This document shows, in pieces, positions 10,061 through 21,360 of a stretch of 64,000 nucleotides of DNA. The stretch covers positions 60,679,168 to 60,743,167 of the forward strand of contig NC_088866.1 of assembly GCF_032884065.1 (NCBI RefSeq), written 5' to 3'. The stretch comes from Artemia franciscana. Taxonomy: Eukaryota; Arthropoda; Branchiopoda; Anostraca; Artemiidae. The position numbers and the translations under genes are program-made. Positions within the stretch are counted from its first letter, which is position 1. The number at the start of each line of letters is the position of its first letter. The notes under the pieces are model-generated. The model searched no databases and was not told where the DNA came from. It saw only the letters and a list, made by a program, of their open reading frames with translations.

Positions 10061-10640
10061 TTGCCTTCCAATCCCTTTTTCACATTCTCCTCAATATGCA
10101 CTAAAAATTTAACTTAGTGCCTTAAGCCACTCTTGAGGTATTGCAAATAAACCCTTTTGACAACCAGTATCTACATAGTGTGATTTGAGTTCGTTCAACA
10201 TTCCCCTCAACAATTCCCGAAAGTTTTACCTTAATACCCTAAGCCATTTTGGAGACCCAGGAACAAATATACCCTCTTTTCCTAATATCAAATCCCACAT
10301 GTAAGCAGTGGGAGACTTACATAACTTGTAGCTCTTTCTCCTGGGTCAACAAAATTGCTGTTTTAAATGACTGGATGTATATAGTGGAGGGCAGCTAAAA
10401 ATAGTGTTAGCGGACTGGTTATTTTCCAAACACTTTTTAATATCCCTTTCAACATGCCCTGAAAGTTTCAACTTAATACCCTGAGGCGTTCCCGAGATAT
10501 TGCTGACAAGCCCTTTAAGAACCAGAATGCACATAGTCTGTTTCGATTGTCTGTTTTGTTCAACATCCTCCTCAACTTCTCCTGGAAGTTACACCTTAAT
10601 ATCTTAAACCTTTTGGAGGCCCAACATCGAACAGCCCCCT
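10060..10640. repeat. Diverged dimeric tandem repeat, ~364-bp period
   Basis: Four related blocks alternate in two subtypes. Type B (ACATTCTCC..., ending GAGGTATTGC or GAGATATTGC) lies near 10080 and 10445. Type A (TTCAACATTCCCCTCAAC or TTCAACATCCTCCTCAAC, ending GGAGRCCCA) lies near 10196 and 10560. The A-to-A and B-to-B spacings are both about 364 bp. Confidence 0.6.
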
Positions 10641-10960
10641 CTCCTTCCCACTAAGCAACTTGCAACTTGTATAACCCAACAGCAACTTGCATAGCTTGTG
10701 GCTCTTGCCCCAGGGCCTCTGGGAGACCATATCATCTGTGGAAGTATAGGGGTCTGAGCTTCAGACTAATTTGAACAGAGGGTCATCTCAAAACTTTGAA
10801 CAGATATCTTTGGGAGAGGGCAGTGTGAAAGGCGTGGGAGCGGGCTTGATGTCTCCCGAACATTTTTGGCTCCCAAAAAAAACTCTAAAACTTCCATTTT
10901 CCAATTGAATGGGGCTTCTTCATGGTTTATACTACCATCCCTTCCATATGAAGCGCCTCT
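10641..10960 (+). repeat. Dispersed repeat R1-like sequence
   Basis: Contains the R1-type sequence order of a CTTGCCCCAGGGCC segment, a GGCGTGGGAGCGGGC segment and a poly-A-interrupted C-rich tail. Diverged; no gene. Confidence 0.4.
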
Positions 10961-12189
10961 GAGGGAAAAAATATTTAAATTATACATTTATGCTTAAATG
11001 TATAAATGTTATACATTTAAGCCTAGAGCATTACGCCTGACAACTAAATCGTTGGGATGCAATTTAGATTTTAAGCTAAATCTTAGCGTTCAGGGAAGAT
11101 ACCCGATCTGCCGTAATTTTAAGCCGTAATGTTTTAACTTTGGATGTAAATTGACTTAAGGTTACAAGTTTAAAGCCGTTAAAAACGAACAGTATTGGAA
11201 AAAACTATTGTCTTTTTGGGCCTTATTTGCTCGGAAACAAATCTCTAAAAAAATGTTGGCCGAACCTATTTTTAGTAGCAAACTATTAATTATCTTCGTT
11301 TCGATTTCAATTTTTTATCATTTAATCGATCGTTAGTTTTGCTATCATTTAATCGATCGTTAGTTTTGCTATGTTTAATGTTACTCAGCGTTTAATGTAT
11401 AATCTTTTAATATAAATGATTCTGTTTTTACAATATGATGCCAGTTTACCACCTGTTTGAAACAGAGTCAATGATACTTCACTCACTAAGCATATAATAT
11501 ATATTCTTAATTTGCTGTATTTAAAATTAGAATCTAATATTTTAATTTTTCTAATATATAAACTAATAATAAAATTTCGGCAACAAGAGATGAGTAGAAA
11601 TTGAGTTTTAAAAACTTTGCAAAAACGCAGTTTATCATAGAAAATTAAAGAGCCATTTAAAGCATGGACAAACCCAAAATCACACCAAATATAAAGGTTG
11701 TCGGTGTATATCACCTATTCACATATATCAAAAATCAAATCCTAAATTGCGTAAAAATTAAAATGAACGCTGCAGTTACACTCGACTCAAAAATAAAGTT
11801 TTACTATCAAGTCTACTCAAAATAATAGTTACAATTACTGAATCAACTACAAATGCAGATTTTTTTTTTCACAAGACAATTTTTGGTTATTATAAATCTT
11901 CGTTCGTTCTTGACTAGGTCGCACCTATCACTACATCCATGATTACATGCGGTTTACTGATATTTCTTGTAAGTTGTCTGCTGTTGCATAAACTTTGCAC
12001 ACTTTCTTGAAAAGGTTAAAGAAAGTTCCATTTTTTCTTTCAACAATAAAGTTAACCAATTTAGGGCCGTAACAAAGGCCGTACCAATTAGAACGAAACA
12101 AATCCCAACAACTAGGTTTAGGTAGTGTATATTAGCCCGATTTACAACTGACCTGAATAAGGATTCTAAAATTTCTGAGTCTAGACAAT
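10961..12189. other. No gene seen; contains a perfect 27-bp tandem duplication
   Basis: A+T-rich sequence with frequent stops on both strands. A 27-bp unit (TATCATTTAATCGATCGTTA and 7 more bases) occurs twice without spacing at 11316-11342 and 11343-11369. An inverted pair around TATACATTTA lies near 10980-11022. Confidence 0.6.
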
Positions 12190-13117
12190 CTGTCTTGGCT
12201 TTTTCAAATTAGAGGGCACCTAGGCCCCCTGTCACACTAATTATTTTCCTAAAGTAACCGGATCAAAATACTGAGATAGCCATTTTATTCAGCATAGTCG
12301 AAAAACCTTATAACTATGTCTTTGGGGACGACCTACTCCCCTACAGTCCCCGTGGGAGGGGCTACAAGTTACAAACTTTGACCGATACTTACATATACTA
12401 ATGGTTATTGGGAAGTGTTCAGAAGTTTCCAGGGGGATTCTTTGGTTGGTGGAGGGGTTGAGAATAGAGGGTTATGTCGGGGGAGCTTTACATGGAGGAA
12501 TTTCTCATGGGGAAGGAAATTTCCATGAAAGGAACGCAGGATTTTCTAGCATTATTTAAAAAAAAAACATGAAAAATAAACATGAAAAAATTTTTCAGCT
12601 GAAAGTAAGGAGCAGCATTTAAACTTAAAACTAACAGAAATTATTACGCATATGAGGATTTCACCTCCTCCTAATGCTTCGCTCTTTAAGCTAAAGTATT
12701 TTTAGTAATTTCAACTATTTATTCTACGGCCTTTGTGATTCAGGGGTCATTCTTAAGGAATTGGGAAACAATTTAAGCTATAGTGTAAAGGGAGAGGTAC
12801 TGATAAGGGGGCAAACACCATCATATACATAATAAAAACATACGAATATGTAAGTTCGTTACGTAAGCTAATTTGTAAGTTACGTATATCTTTTACTAAT
12901 AAAAACGTTCGTAAAAAATTAAAAGTTCTAGTTGCCTTTTTAAGTAACCAAAAAATTGGAGGGCAACTAGGCCTCTTCCGTCACTCCTTTTTTGAGAAAC
13001 TATGGGAAAGCTATTTAGCCAAAAAAATAAATACGCAAATTTCGTTTGAATTATTCATCTGTGGAGAGCCAAAATCAAAACCTGCATTAATTAAAAAACT
13101 TTAAGAAATTAAATAAA
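12190..13117 (-). repeat. Dispersed repeat R1 with half of the foldback core
   Basis: Roughly the reverse complement of 62820-63560: AATTAGAGGGCACCTAGGCC, then TTATTGGGAAGTGT, then TTCAGCTGAAAGTAAGGAGC (12595-12614) and CTCTTTAAGCTAAAG, then AAAAATTGGAGGGCAACTAG (12952-12971). No coding sequence. Confidence 0.6.
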
Positions 13118-13660
13118 AAAAAGTTTTTTCTCTGAAAGTAAGGAGCTACATTAAAAATTAAAACGAACAGAAATTAAAACAGTTCAAAATAGGGATGAAA
13201 CCTTTTTATTGACAGTGAATAGATATAAAAAATTTTAACTGGATATTTCGAATACATATACAGTGTTCATTAACACTGATGATGAACACTGTATATGTGT
13301 TCGAAATATCCAGTTAAAAAATTTTATATCTATTCACTGTCAATAAAAAGGTTTCATCCCTATTTTGAACTGTTTTACTTTCGTCATGGAAAGGCAGTGT
13401 GGTCTTTGAAGTTATCTATGAACAGAAATTACTTCGTATATGAAAGGGGATGTTCCCTCCTCAACGCCCCGCTCTTTACGCTAAAGTTTTTTATTGTTTT
13501 AGAAAGTAGAGTTGAGAGAAAGAGTCAAACTCTAGCGTAAAGAGCGGGGCGTTGAGGAGTGAAGAGCCCCTTTTATATACGAAGTAATTTCTGTTCGTTT
13601 TAATTTTTAATGTCGCCCCTTACTTTCAGTTGAAAAAAAACTCGTTTTTTTTTATTTAAT
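13118..13660. repeat. R1 foldback element (MITE-like), interrupted by a second palindrome
   Basis: Outer arms: CTGAAAGTAAGGAGC...AACGAACAGAAATTA (13131-13176) on the left, its reverse complement TAATTTCTGTTCG...CTTACTTTCAG (about 13585-13629) on the right. Inner arms around CAACGCCCCGCTCTTTACGC (13461-13480) pair with GCGTAAAGAGCGGGGCGTTG (13535-13554). The left arm is split by an insert carrying its own 95-bp-armed palindrome. No coding capacity. Confidence 0.7.
13176..13376. repeat. Near-perfect palindrome, 95-bp arms
   Basis: Left arm 13176-13270 and right arm 13282-13376 are reverse complements with only a few mismatches; the spacer is 11 bp (13271-13281). The palindrome lies inside an insert flanked by the 12-bp direct repeat GAACAGAAATTA (13165-13176 and 13420-13431). 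It looks like a foldback insertion or an inverted duplication. Confidence 0.85.
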
Positions 13661-14580
13661 TACATACAGATGCCACTGTAAGTGTGGGTGGTTCTAATTG
13701 AACACAAGCCGAACGTGATAGATGAAATAAGGTCTCTTTCGGGAAGAACATCAGATTCCTAGCCTGTTGGTAAAATGAGTTCTGACTATAACTGAAACCA
13801 GGTTATTCCAAGGTAATGTCCTCTCTGCCCTCCTGTGTAGATTTGAATGGTGGAATCTAAACCAGCAGCAAGGAAAGAGTATTCTTGCTTCCAAGAATAA
13901 CTGTTTCGAAATTTTGTACAGAGATCCTAAGTGTCAATGAGGGCTGCTCTACTTGGGGCATGTATGGGGCTACTTGGGGCATCAGTATGGCGGAATATTG
14001 AATCCCGTAACGCTACTGGAGTGGCAGCCAGTAAGAATCCCAAAAAAGGAAGATGAGAAATACACTTTGTTACGCCTACCTGAGGGATCTGAAACATATC
14101 CATAAGATATGGCAGCACCGTATGAAGAGGATGGCTTGTTTTCTTTCAGGATCCTCCGGGTAACTGTGGTGACCCAAAAGAACTAATATTTGAGGCAAGG
14201 ATTGTAAAATTTTGTATTTATTTCTTTTATTGAAATATCTTCCTAATACGCTCCTTTTGGGGATTAAAAATCACTTAAATAAATCCTACAAGTGTCTATC
14301 TCTTCACGACAAATACTACTTGGTGATTTAATAATAATTTGTTGGAACTATGCAAATAAAAACCGTAAATATTCGTTCATAGTTCAATGTGCCCATTCAT
14401 GCACAACAAATTTGCCAAGTGTGATGAGTTATGGATTAAAATCAGTGGATTCTTTTATACAAATTTAAAATTTCTTTTCTTTTGAATAGAAAACAGTTCC
14501 TGGTTCAACTTCGACTACCATATATGTCTGGTTCTTTATTTTTATCTGTCATGCAGTAAGAATGACAAATTATCTTGCAG
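13661..14580. other. No recognisable gene
   Basis: Moderate G+C stretch (13680-14160) with TACTTGGGGCAT present twice (about 13950 and 13970), but no frame that I recognise. It ends in a strong 3' splice-site-like sequence (TTATCTTGCAG to 14580). Confidence 0.5.
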
Positions 14581-14718
14581 GATAAAGAAGGTGCAGGGTC
14601 GTTGCGCAGAATTGTTATATCATCCTCTTATAGCTTTCAAGATGTACTTGCTATGGCGTTTATTACAGTATCAACTCTACTCCCAGTGTCGGAAATTCAA
14701 TATTTTAGATCTTTTTAA
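14581..14718 (+). CDS. Candidate exon of unknown gene
   Basis: Follows a good acceptor (TTATCTTGCAG). Read in phase 0 it gives DKEGAGSLRRIVISSSYSFQ, then the hydrophobic stretch VLAMAFITVSTLLPV, then SEIQYFRSF and a TAA at 14716-14718. The composition is protein-like and unlike the surrounding DNA. If the stop is used this would be a terminal coding exon; alternatively the exon ends at an internal GT (ACA|GTATCA or CCA|GTGTCG). I do not recognise the protein. The hydrophobic stretch could be part of a membrane segment. It may belong with the exons at 16566 and 16990 only if it does not end at this stop. Confidence 0.4.
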   Translation, partial: DKEGAGSLRRIVISSSYSFQDVLAMAFITVSTLLPVSEIQYFRSF

Positions 14719-16372
14719 GTCTTTGTCTTGGAATATTCCATTGATTGGAATGTTCCATTTCCATTATCTAAGTTATTTTATCACTTTAATTTTGTTCCTA
14801 TGGAACGATAGAACTGCTTGTCCTGCTCAATGTTTTGTGTATAAACTATTTTCTACGTGTCGACTATAGAAAAGTTACTCTGGCCCATGAACACGCCTAA
14901 CATTCAATAGTACAACTTGATAGGAAGGGTCTGGGGTTTCACAAAATCTCCCCTAAAAAAACTGAAAAATATATGAAACTAAAATTTTCATCTATATAAC
15001 GGTAAAATATGTTCTACTTAGCCTATTTAATTTGAACTTAACCCCCCCCCCACCTAAAGCAAAGTAGATGCTAACAAACCTAATACACGAAAAGTAACAC
15101 TAGTGGTCATAGTATCTAAGACTCTAATTTTTTTTAACTCGAGGTTTTGGACATGACGAATTCAGATTAAATAAATAATAATGTATAATTGTTAGATATA
15201 TAATATATAAACGGATTTAGCCTTTTGCCAAGAATCCTCGCCGTTTGAAATTTAGCTGAGTTTTGTTTCATTTTACGTGTAAAATTAGTTGATCTTTTTA
15301 TTTGAGAATATTTTTCTGAATATTCATTATTGAATTATTCATATTTTCATTGAATTTCAATAATTATTGAATTATTCAATATTCATATGAATATTCATAT
15401 TTTTCTGAATATATTCAAAAAGGAATTTATTCTTAAGAAAAGGTATCCTAAAATGTCATCCCCTGGACTGGTATTCTGGTGCCTGCCTCCCCTCTCCCTG
15501 AAAAATTTTCTGCGGGCACCCAAGTAGACAAAGGCTCCCTGGCCTTTAAGAAAGAGGAAAGACAAATGAGTCATTTAGACATTAATTCAGTTTAAAAAAA
15601 TAAATAAAAATGAATTGTCAAGATTATGAAGTTCTTAGCGAAGAAATGAAAATGACTCCAATCAATCCTACAAAAAATACTTTAAAAAATGAATACATAA
15701 AAACAGAAAATAGCTGTTTTTTAAGGAGAAACCAGAACATATTTAATATTTTTTTTTTGGCAGAAGATGAACAAGGGTCAAGTTTGAGCTGATTCAGAGT
15801 TAAAGTTCCTTTAAAATGACTCATCTATACCAAACTCAAATATAACCTTACGGAAGGAGTAAAAGAAATTTGAAGTTGATTTTTTTTCGAATATTGCAAT
15901 TTTGTTGATCAGAAATAAAAGGTGGTGGGATACTAAAGGGTTTCCTGAAATCACTATGGAGCAGAAAGTAGGGCTTTTTTTGTTAAAGGGCTTCATTTGC
16001 CATTTAGTAATGTCCAGGGTCAATTTAAAATTGAAAATTAAGAAGGGTAACTACCTTCGGGGAAGCTCTGACGCTGATAGACACCAGTAGAATTTCAGAG
16101 AAACTTTCCAGGAACCGTTAAATACAAAAATGGAGGGTAAAATTTGGCAATCTAGAATATGGATGGAATACTTTTAGTAGAATAATTTGTTTAAGTCGTT
16201 GGTGGGGAGGGAAGCTAGAAACGCAGTTAGGAATATTAACTAGAAGAGCTAATATTTAGCAGAAGGGAGGAGGGGTTTTTACAAGAGTTATGTAAGTGAA
16301 AGGCTTAGGTAAAAATCCTTCCATCCATTAGTGCTTAGAATGGAGGTGAGGATGAAGATGCGTCGACCCAAT
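14719..16372. other. No recognisable gene; A+T-rich palindromic patch
   Basis: Includes a GAATATTC/TTCATATGAATATTCA cluster at 15306-15420 that is self-complementary at short range, and a T-run plus GGCAG acceptor-like site at 15747-15762 without a convincing exon after it. Confidence 0.5.
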
Positions 16373-16565
16373 TTTACTCTCAGATTAAGATACGTGAAAA
16401 GCGTCAGACTGACCAAACCTTTTCAATCATCAGCTTTATAGATCATGGGAAAACGTTTGATTCAGCCAATGAGATAGCCAAAAACAAACATAAATTACAA
16501 CAAAAGAAACAGATTGATTGTCGCTCCCTAAGTCTTCTATGGGTTGTACTGTCTTTGTGCTTCAG

Positions 16566-16737
16566 ATGACGAAGACATCGAATCGTGCTACGTCGTAAAC
16601 GTTGAGGAAGTGAACAGTTCAAAGAACATGAAAATGAATGATCAAGATCCCATAACTGTATTTATATATTCAGACCACGTCAAGATGAAGGCAAGTTTCA
16701 ACAAAAACGAAATTAATGATTATCGTTGTTTCCTAAG
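16566..16737 (+). CDS. Candidate internal exon of unknown gene
   Basis: Bounded by acceptor TGTCTTTGTGCTTCAG (ends 16565) and a consensus donor AAG|GTATGT (16735-16741). The frame starting GAC at 16568 gives DDEDIESCYVVNVEEVNSSK, then DPITVFIYSDHVKMKASFNK and DYRCFLR. It enters one base into a codon and leaves two bases into the next codon. The product is unknown to me. The next candidate exon (16990-17108) has the matching phase. Confidence 0.45.
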
Positions 16738-16989
16738 GTATGTCATTCCCTTTGATGGAAATTTCTAGGTTTACACTAAAGATTTGACTGAAGTCCAGGA
16801 CAGGAACCTGACTAATTATAAAATTTAAGAGGTAAGAAATATACTATAAGTTAGATATAAACATAAGTTATACGGTGCTAATCAAACCTATGATCCTGGA
16901 CTGCATGGATATGTTTTGTTATTTTTGTTTTAAAAAACTGCAACATAAGAATTTTCAAAAGAAATAAACAATGATCTTCAAAGGAATAG

Positions 16990-17108
16990 GAGATTTAATA
17001 AACGAAGCTGTAAAATATCGAAAAAGAAAACACATTCTAAAGAAAAGGAGCAACAGGATAAAAATGTTCCATTTGCGTTTCATTTACCTTGTCCCCATAA
17101 AAAGGAAG
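16990..17108 (+). CDS. Candidate internal exon, phase-compatible with 16566-16737
   Basis: Acceptor GGAATAG at 16983-16989 (weak polypyrimidine tract), donor GAAG|GTCAGT at 17109. Joined to the previous exon the split codon becomes AGG and the frame stays open: RFNKRSCKISKKKTHSKEKE, then QQDKNVPFAFHLPCPHKKE. It is rich in lysine with a CxxH-like end, but no domain is recognised. An overlapping ATG frame at 16971 reads a less protein-like product. Confidence 0.35.
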
Positions 17109-18949
17109 GTCAGTATACAAGAAGACACTAAAAGCAAGGTACCATTCAATCACACTCATTTTTTCTAATGGATGTCGAGACCTTGAATTCAATTTCCCGG
17201 CTTCGTGCTGATTTGATTAACCTTAAAGGGAAAGAGAGGGGGAAAGAAGGCAGAATGGGAAAACATTATTTTATTTAAAGCTTGATTTTCCATATTTTTT
17301 TAGAATGAAGCTTAGGCTAAGCATCTGTTACCAAATGCTGGCTGCTTGGGTCACACGATTCTCTTTCTAATGTGGTGTTTAAATAGCAGTGACTAATCCG
17401 GATTAATCTCAATTAGCTTAATTTTTAGAGATAATTGTTGAAAAACAGCTGTAAAAAATGCGTTAAATATCAGTCAAGAGCAGGGGAGAGACGCAGGCTT
17501 GGATAAACCAGGCATATTTTCTCATAGTAGGGAATCTCGGTTACAAAAGAACTAAATAGCCTATATGATCATTGCTTTTAACAAAGCAATGATAAATTTA
17601 AACCAACGATTAAAGTTAAAGTTAAACCAATGATAAAGTTAAACCAATGATTAAGTAAACCAACGAGAAGTTGGTTTACTGGCACAGCATGGTTGCAGCC
17701 ATAGCTGTACCCTAGTAAAGAGTGAACCATGGCCCATAGTAAAGAAAAGTTTAAAACTGTCTATTGAGAAAAAATTGTTATTTGTCCATTTGTAGTTGAC
17801 TCAGGAATTGTAACTATTATTTTCATTATTGATAACAGTGAAATGTTATTTTAAAAACCAATTTTTTGGTATTTTTAAAAAGAGCCTGAACCCCTCAAAA
17901 AGGGTTTTGGAGCAAAACATAAATAACACCATATCATTATTGATATTATTGTTTACCATTTTTTATGCAGATAAAATACTAGCTAGCGATTTTCCTTCCT
18001 GTTTTTACATTCAAGTTTATTCCTATTCAATAGTTTATAAAAGTTATATTTAAAATACCATTCTGATTCAAAATGTAACCACATTAGTGTAAAAATAATA
18101 AATTCTTTCTTCATAGAAACAGAGCCATTAATTTTAAAATGCGGGACTCTTTGAAATTTGTTCTTTTTAGTGGCTTTATATTTCTCAAAATAGAACCTTC
18201 TAAAGAGGCAGAATTACTAGTCTTTCAAGAATTTGCTGTCTAGATTTTTCACTCAGTATTATTCGCAATGTGTCACGCACACCCGTTCAAAGACGGGACC
18301 TTTTTTCTCCAAAAAAAAAAAAAAAATGAATAATGTGCTTGGCTTGAAAAATATGTCACAAAATAGAGCCAATGGAATCAAAGGACATCTTCTAACAAGA
18401 AAGTATAGAACGGTAATCTCTCCTTTTCTCTTTAGTCTTTCCATGATCGCACCTGAAAGCTAAGAAATTGTCTTACCAAGGCGTCTGAGTGCCCTATTAG
18501 GTAGACTATATTAAAGTTGGCCCAAGGGATATGAGAAAAACATGAGAAAAATACAACAGATTTCTTTGATCATTCTGTTGTTCACCAAAAAACTCATATG
18601 TGTTGATATCATGGCAACCAATCCCCGCCAAACAAGGCCTTTTAGCCTTCTAGGTTTTCCCATTATTTTAAATCACCGTGGTCACTAATTCCCATTTAGG
18701 GATTCTACAGACCATCTGAATGGACATAACACCAGGGAAACTTAAAATTCCGTTAGTGAAGCCCTATCGAGAAAGAAACAAAGCGAAAAAAACTAGCTGT
18801 TATGGTTACAGCACTGCATCTTCGTTTAAATAAGGAATAAGGATATTTTCATTGAAACACTTCCTGATTAAATAGATCAAGTATCAATCGGTCTGTGATA
18901 ACAAACTGTAAGTAAGAGGCAACCCGGCTCAACAGTAACCGAAACTCTA
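17109..18949. other. No recognisable gene
   Basis: A+T-rich with frequent stops. Short tandem TTAAACCAATGAT / TAAAGTTAAA units lie at about 17600-17665. Confidence 0.5.
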
Positions 18950-19600
18950 AAAAACCAGGGGTGATCGTATCAATCTTTTTTTCCAGGGGTGATCGTATCA
19001 ATCCAATGGTCCTAGATTATCAGAAGAGGGCTCATTCTAACAAAATTAAAAGTTCTAGTGCCCTTTTTAATTGACCAAAAAAATTGGAGGGCAATTAGGC
19101 CTCTTCCCAGGCGCCTTTTTTCTCAAAATTGTCCGATCAGAATTTTGAGATAGCCATTTTGTTCAACATAGTTGAAAGGCCAGACATCTACGCCTTTGGA
19201 GATATCACCTGGCCACAGCTCCTAGGGAAAGTCTTTAGATTACAAAGGCAGCCCATTGTTTACGCATAGGTCTTTGTTATTGGTAAATAATCAGTGGGGA
19301 GGAGGAATTTTTCCGTGGAGGTGTAGCCAGCGTTCCTGGAATTATTTAAAAACGATGAGAAATTAAATTAAAAAAAAGTCGTTTCAATTGAAAGTAATGA
19401 GCAATATTAAAACTTAAAAAGAACACAATTTTATTACGTACATGAGGTTGGTTGCTTTTCCTCAACACCTTGCTCTTTACACTAAAGTTTGAATTCTGTC
19501 GCAATTCTTTAACTACAACAATAAGAAGTTTTAATGTTGCTCCTTACTTTCAGTTGAAAAGACTTGATTTTTTTTTCTTACTATCAAAATCAAGAAAAAA
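18950..19600 (-). repeat. Dispersed repeat R1 with foldback core
   Basis: CAGGGGTGATCGTATCAATC is duplicated (about 18957 and 18985). It is followed by AAAAGTTCTAGTGCCC, AAATTGGAGGGCAATTAGGC and the foldback arms TTGAAAGTAATGAGC (19387-19401) and GCTCCTTACTTTCAGTTGAA (19536-19555). Reverse orientation relative to 63560-64000. Noncoding. Confidence 0.6.
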
Positions 19601-19869
19601 ACAAATAGGGTTCATCTTGGAGGGAATGAGCGTTTTGTATATACATACAATTAAAGGAAAAAATACAGCTAATCACCAAAATTGAAGGATGTTATGCGTT
19701 ATTATCCGTTTTATGAAATAAATGGCAATGCCGAAAAAATAAAAAACTTTTAACGTTACTCATTTAAAATTTAACTCTTGATATAAGTCACTCATTTCGC
19801 TCATTGTCAGAACCAAGAAAATTTAAGATTGACACGATTCATTATTTCGAATAAGCAAGCAAATTATCA

Positions 19870-20480
19870 AGCCCTCTCAATTTCCAATCCAATTAGCCCT
19901 TTTTGAAGTTTCTACGACAACACTTTCTTATATGCCCCAGGACATAACTTACAGCCTTTGCCTTTTGGACTGTGTGTGTGGGGGGGGAGGGGGGGTTGTC
20001 ATCCCCAAAGACATAATTGCCGGACCTTTTAATTACGTTGAACAAAATGGCTATGAGATTGGATATATTTGGGGGAAAAGTGGGTGTGGGAGGATGGCTA
20101 GTTGCCCTCTAATCACTTTTGACTATAAAAAGGGCACTAGTCCTCTCAATTTCCAATCGAATGAGCTCTTTTTGAAGTTTCTTCGACAATACTTTCTATC
20201 AAAACCTTATATGCCTTCATGACATAACTTATAAACTTTGCCTTAAGGGCTGTGGGGGGGGTCATCCTGAAAGACATAATTTCCAGTCATTTCAACTATG
20301 TTGAACAAAGTGGTTATTTCGAAATTCGATTAGATGCATTTTAGGAACAATTTTGGGGGGAGGGGGTTAGCTGCCCTCCAATCATTCTAAACTATTGAAA
20401 AGGGCACTAGCTCTTTCAACTGCCAATCGAATGAGCCATTTTTGAAGTTTTTACGACAACTCCTTTGATACGAAGTGCCC
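19870..20480. repeat. Tandem R1-derived repeat, ~275-bp period
   Basis: GACATAACTT recurs at 19941 and 20221. TTTTGAAGTTTCTACGACAA-like blocks recur at 19901, 20170 and 20450. AATGGCTA/AAGTGGTTA and GCCCTCYAATCA segments recur in each unit. About 2.2 diverged copies; noncoding. G-rich runs lie at 19979-19996 and 20353-20368. Confidence 0.65.
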
Positions 20481-21359
20481 TGGTCTCAGACAAACCAAAC
20501 AAACCAAAAAAGAATAAATAAATAGTATATTGTGCCAACATATGAAACCAATTTTTTTAATAATTAAAAAATCGATTTCGCATCCACTAAAGAGAATAAC
20601 GTACATGTAAGAACAGTTTATTAGAGCACGGTCATTTTCTTTCTAAATGGATTAGACAACTTTCTTAATTAGTCTACCTTTTATTTGATCAAAAAAATTG
20701 GTAGAATAAAATTCAAAGACAAGCAAGGGAGTTATAATTAAGAATCCGTTGTTAGACTATAGGCCTAGCTGTCTTCAGGAATGGATTTTTTCTGCACTTC
20801 CACGGTCTGGTGTACTTGTATTTTACTTTTAGCAGCGTTTATCTATAGTAGTGTTATAGATAGGTTTATAATACCAACTAAGTTTGATAAGTTTATACTG
20901 CATGTCCTGAGCTCTTTCATAAAATTTATCTTTTAAAAGGTTTGAAGGAGTTAAGGGCTTTATTGCTAATTTGTATATTTACGGAAAAAATTTGGATTAA
21001 AAGTTGAACCGACCCTAGGACTGAGCCTTGTAGAACCCCAGCTCAAATTGAGACAGTAAGCACATAACAGGATCCACGGAAACAACCTTTCTAGAAAAAT
21101 AAGAATCAAACCAAGCCCTATCATTCCCTTTTACACTTTAACAAAATAAAAAAAAATATGTTGTTTCAACTAAAAGTAAGTAGCAACAATTAATCTTAAA
21201 ACGAACAGAAATCACTCCCTATATGAGGGGGGCTCCCCCTTCTTCGATCCTCACTCTTTATGCTTTAAAGCTCTTTAAAAATAATTCTCATTCAGTAAGT
21301 ATTCAGTATTCTCATTTGTAAGGCCATGGCCTTACAGCTGTAGCTGTACTCAGGCTATC
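20481..21359. other. No gene; half of a foldback core near the end
   Basis: Mostly unassigned A+T-rich sequence. A single R1 foldback arm (AACTAAAAGTAAGTAGCAAC ... AAAACGAACAGAAATCACTC) lies at about 21166-21218. Confidence 0.5.
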
Positions 21360-21360
21360 T

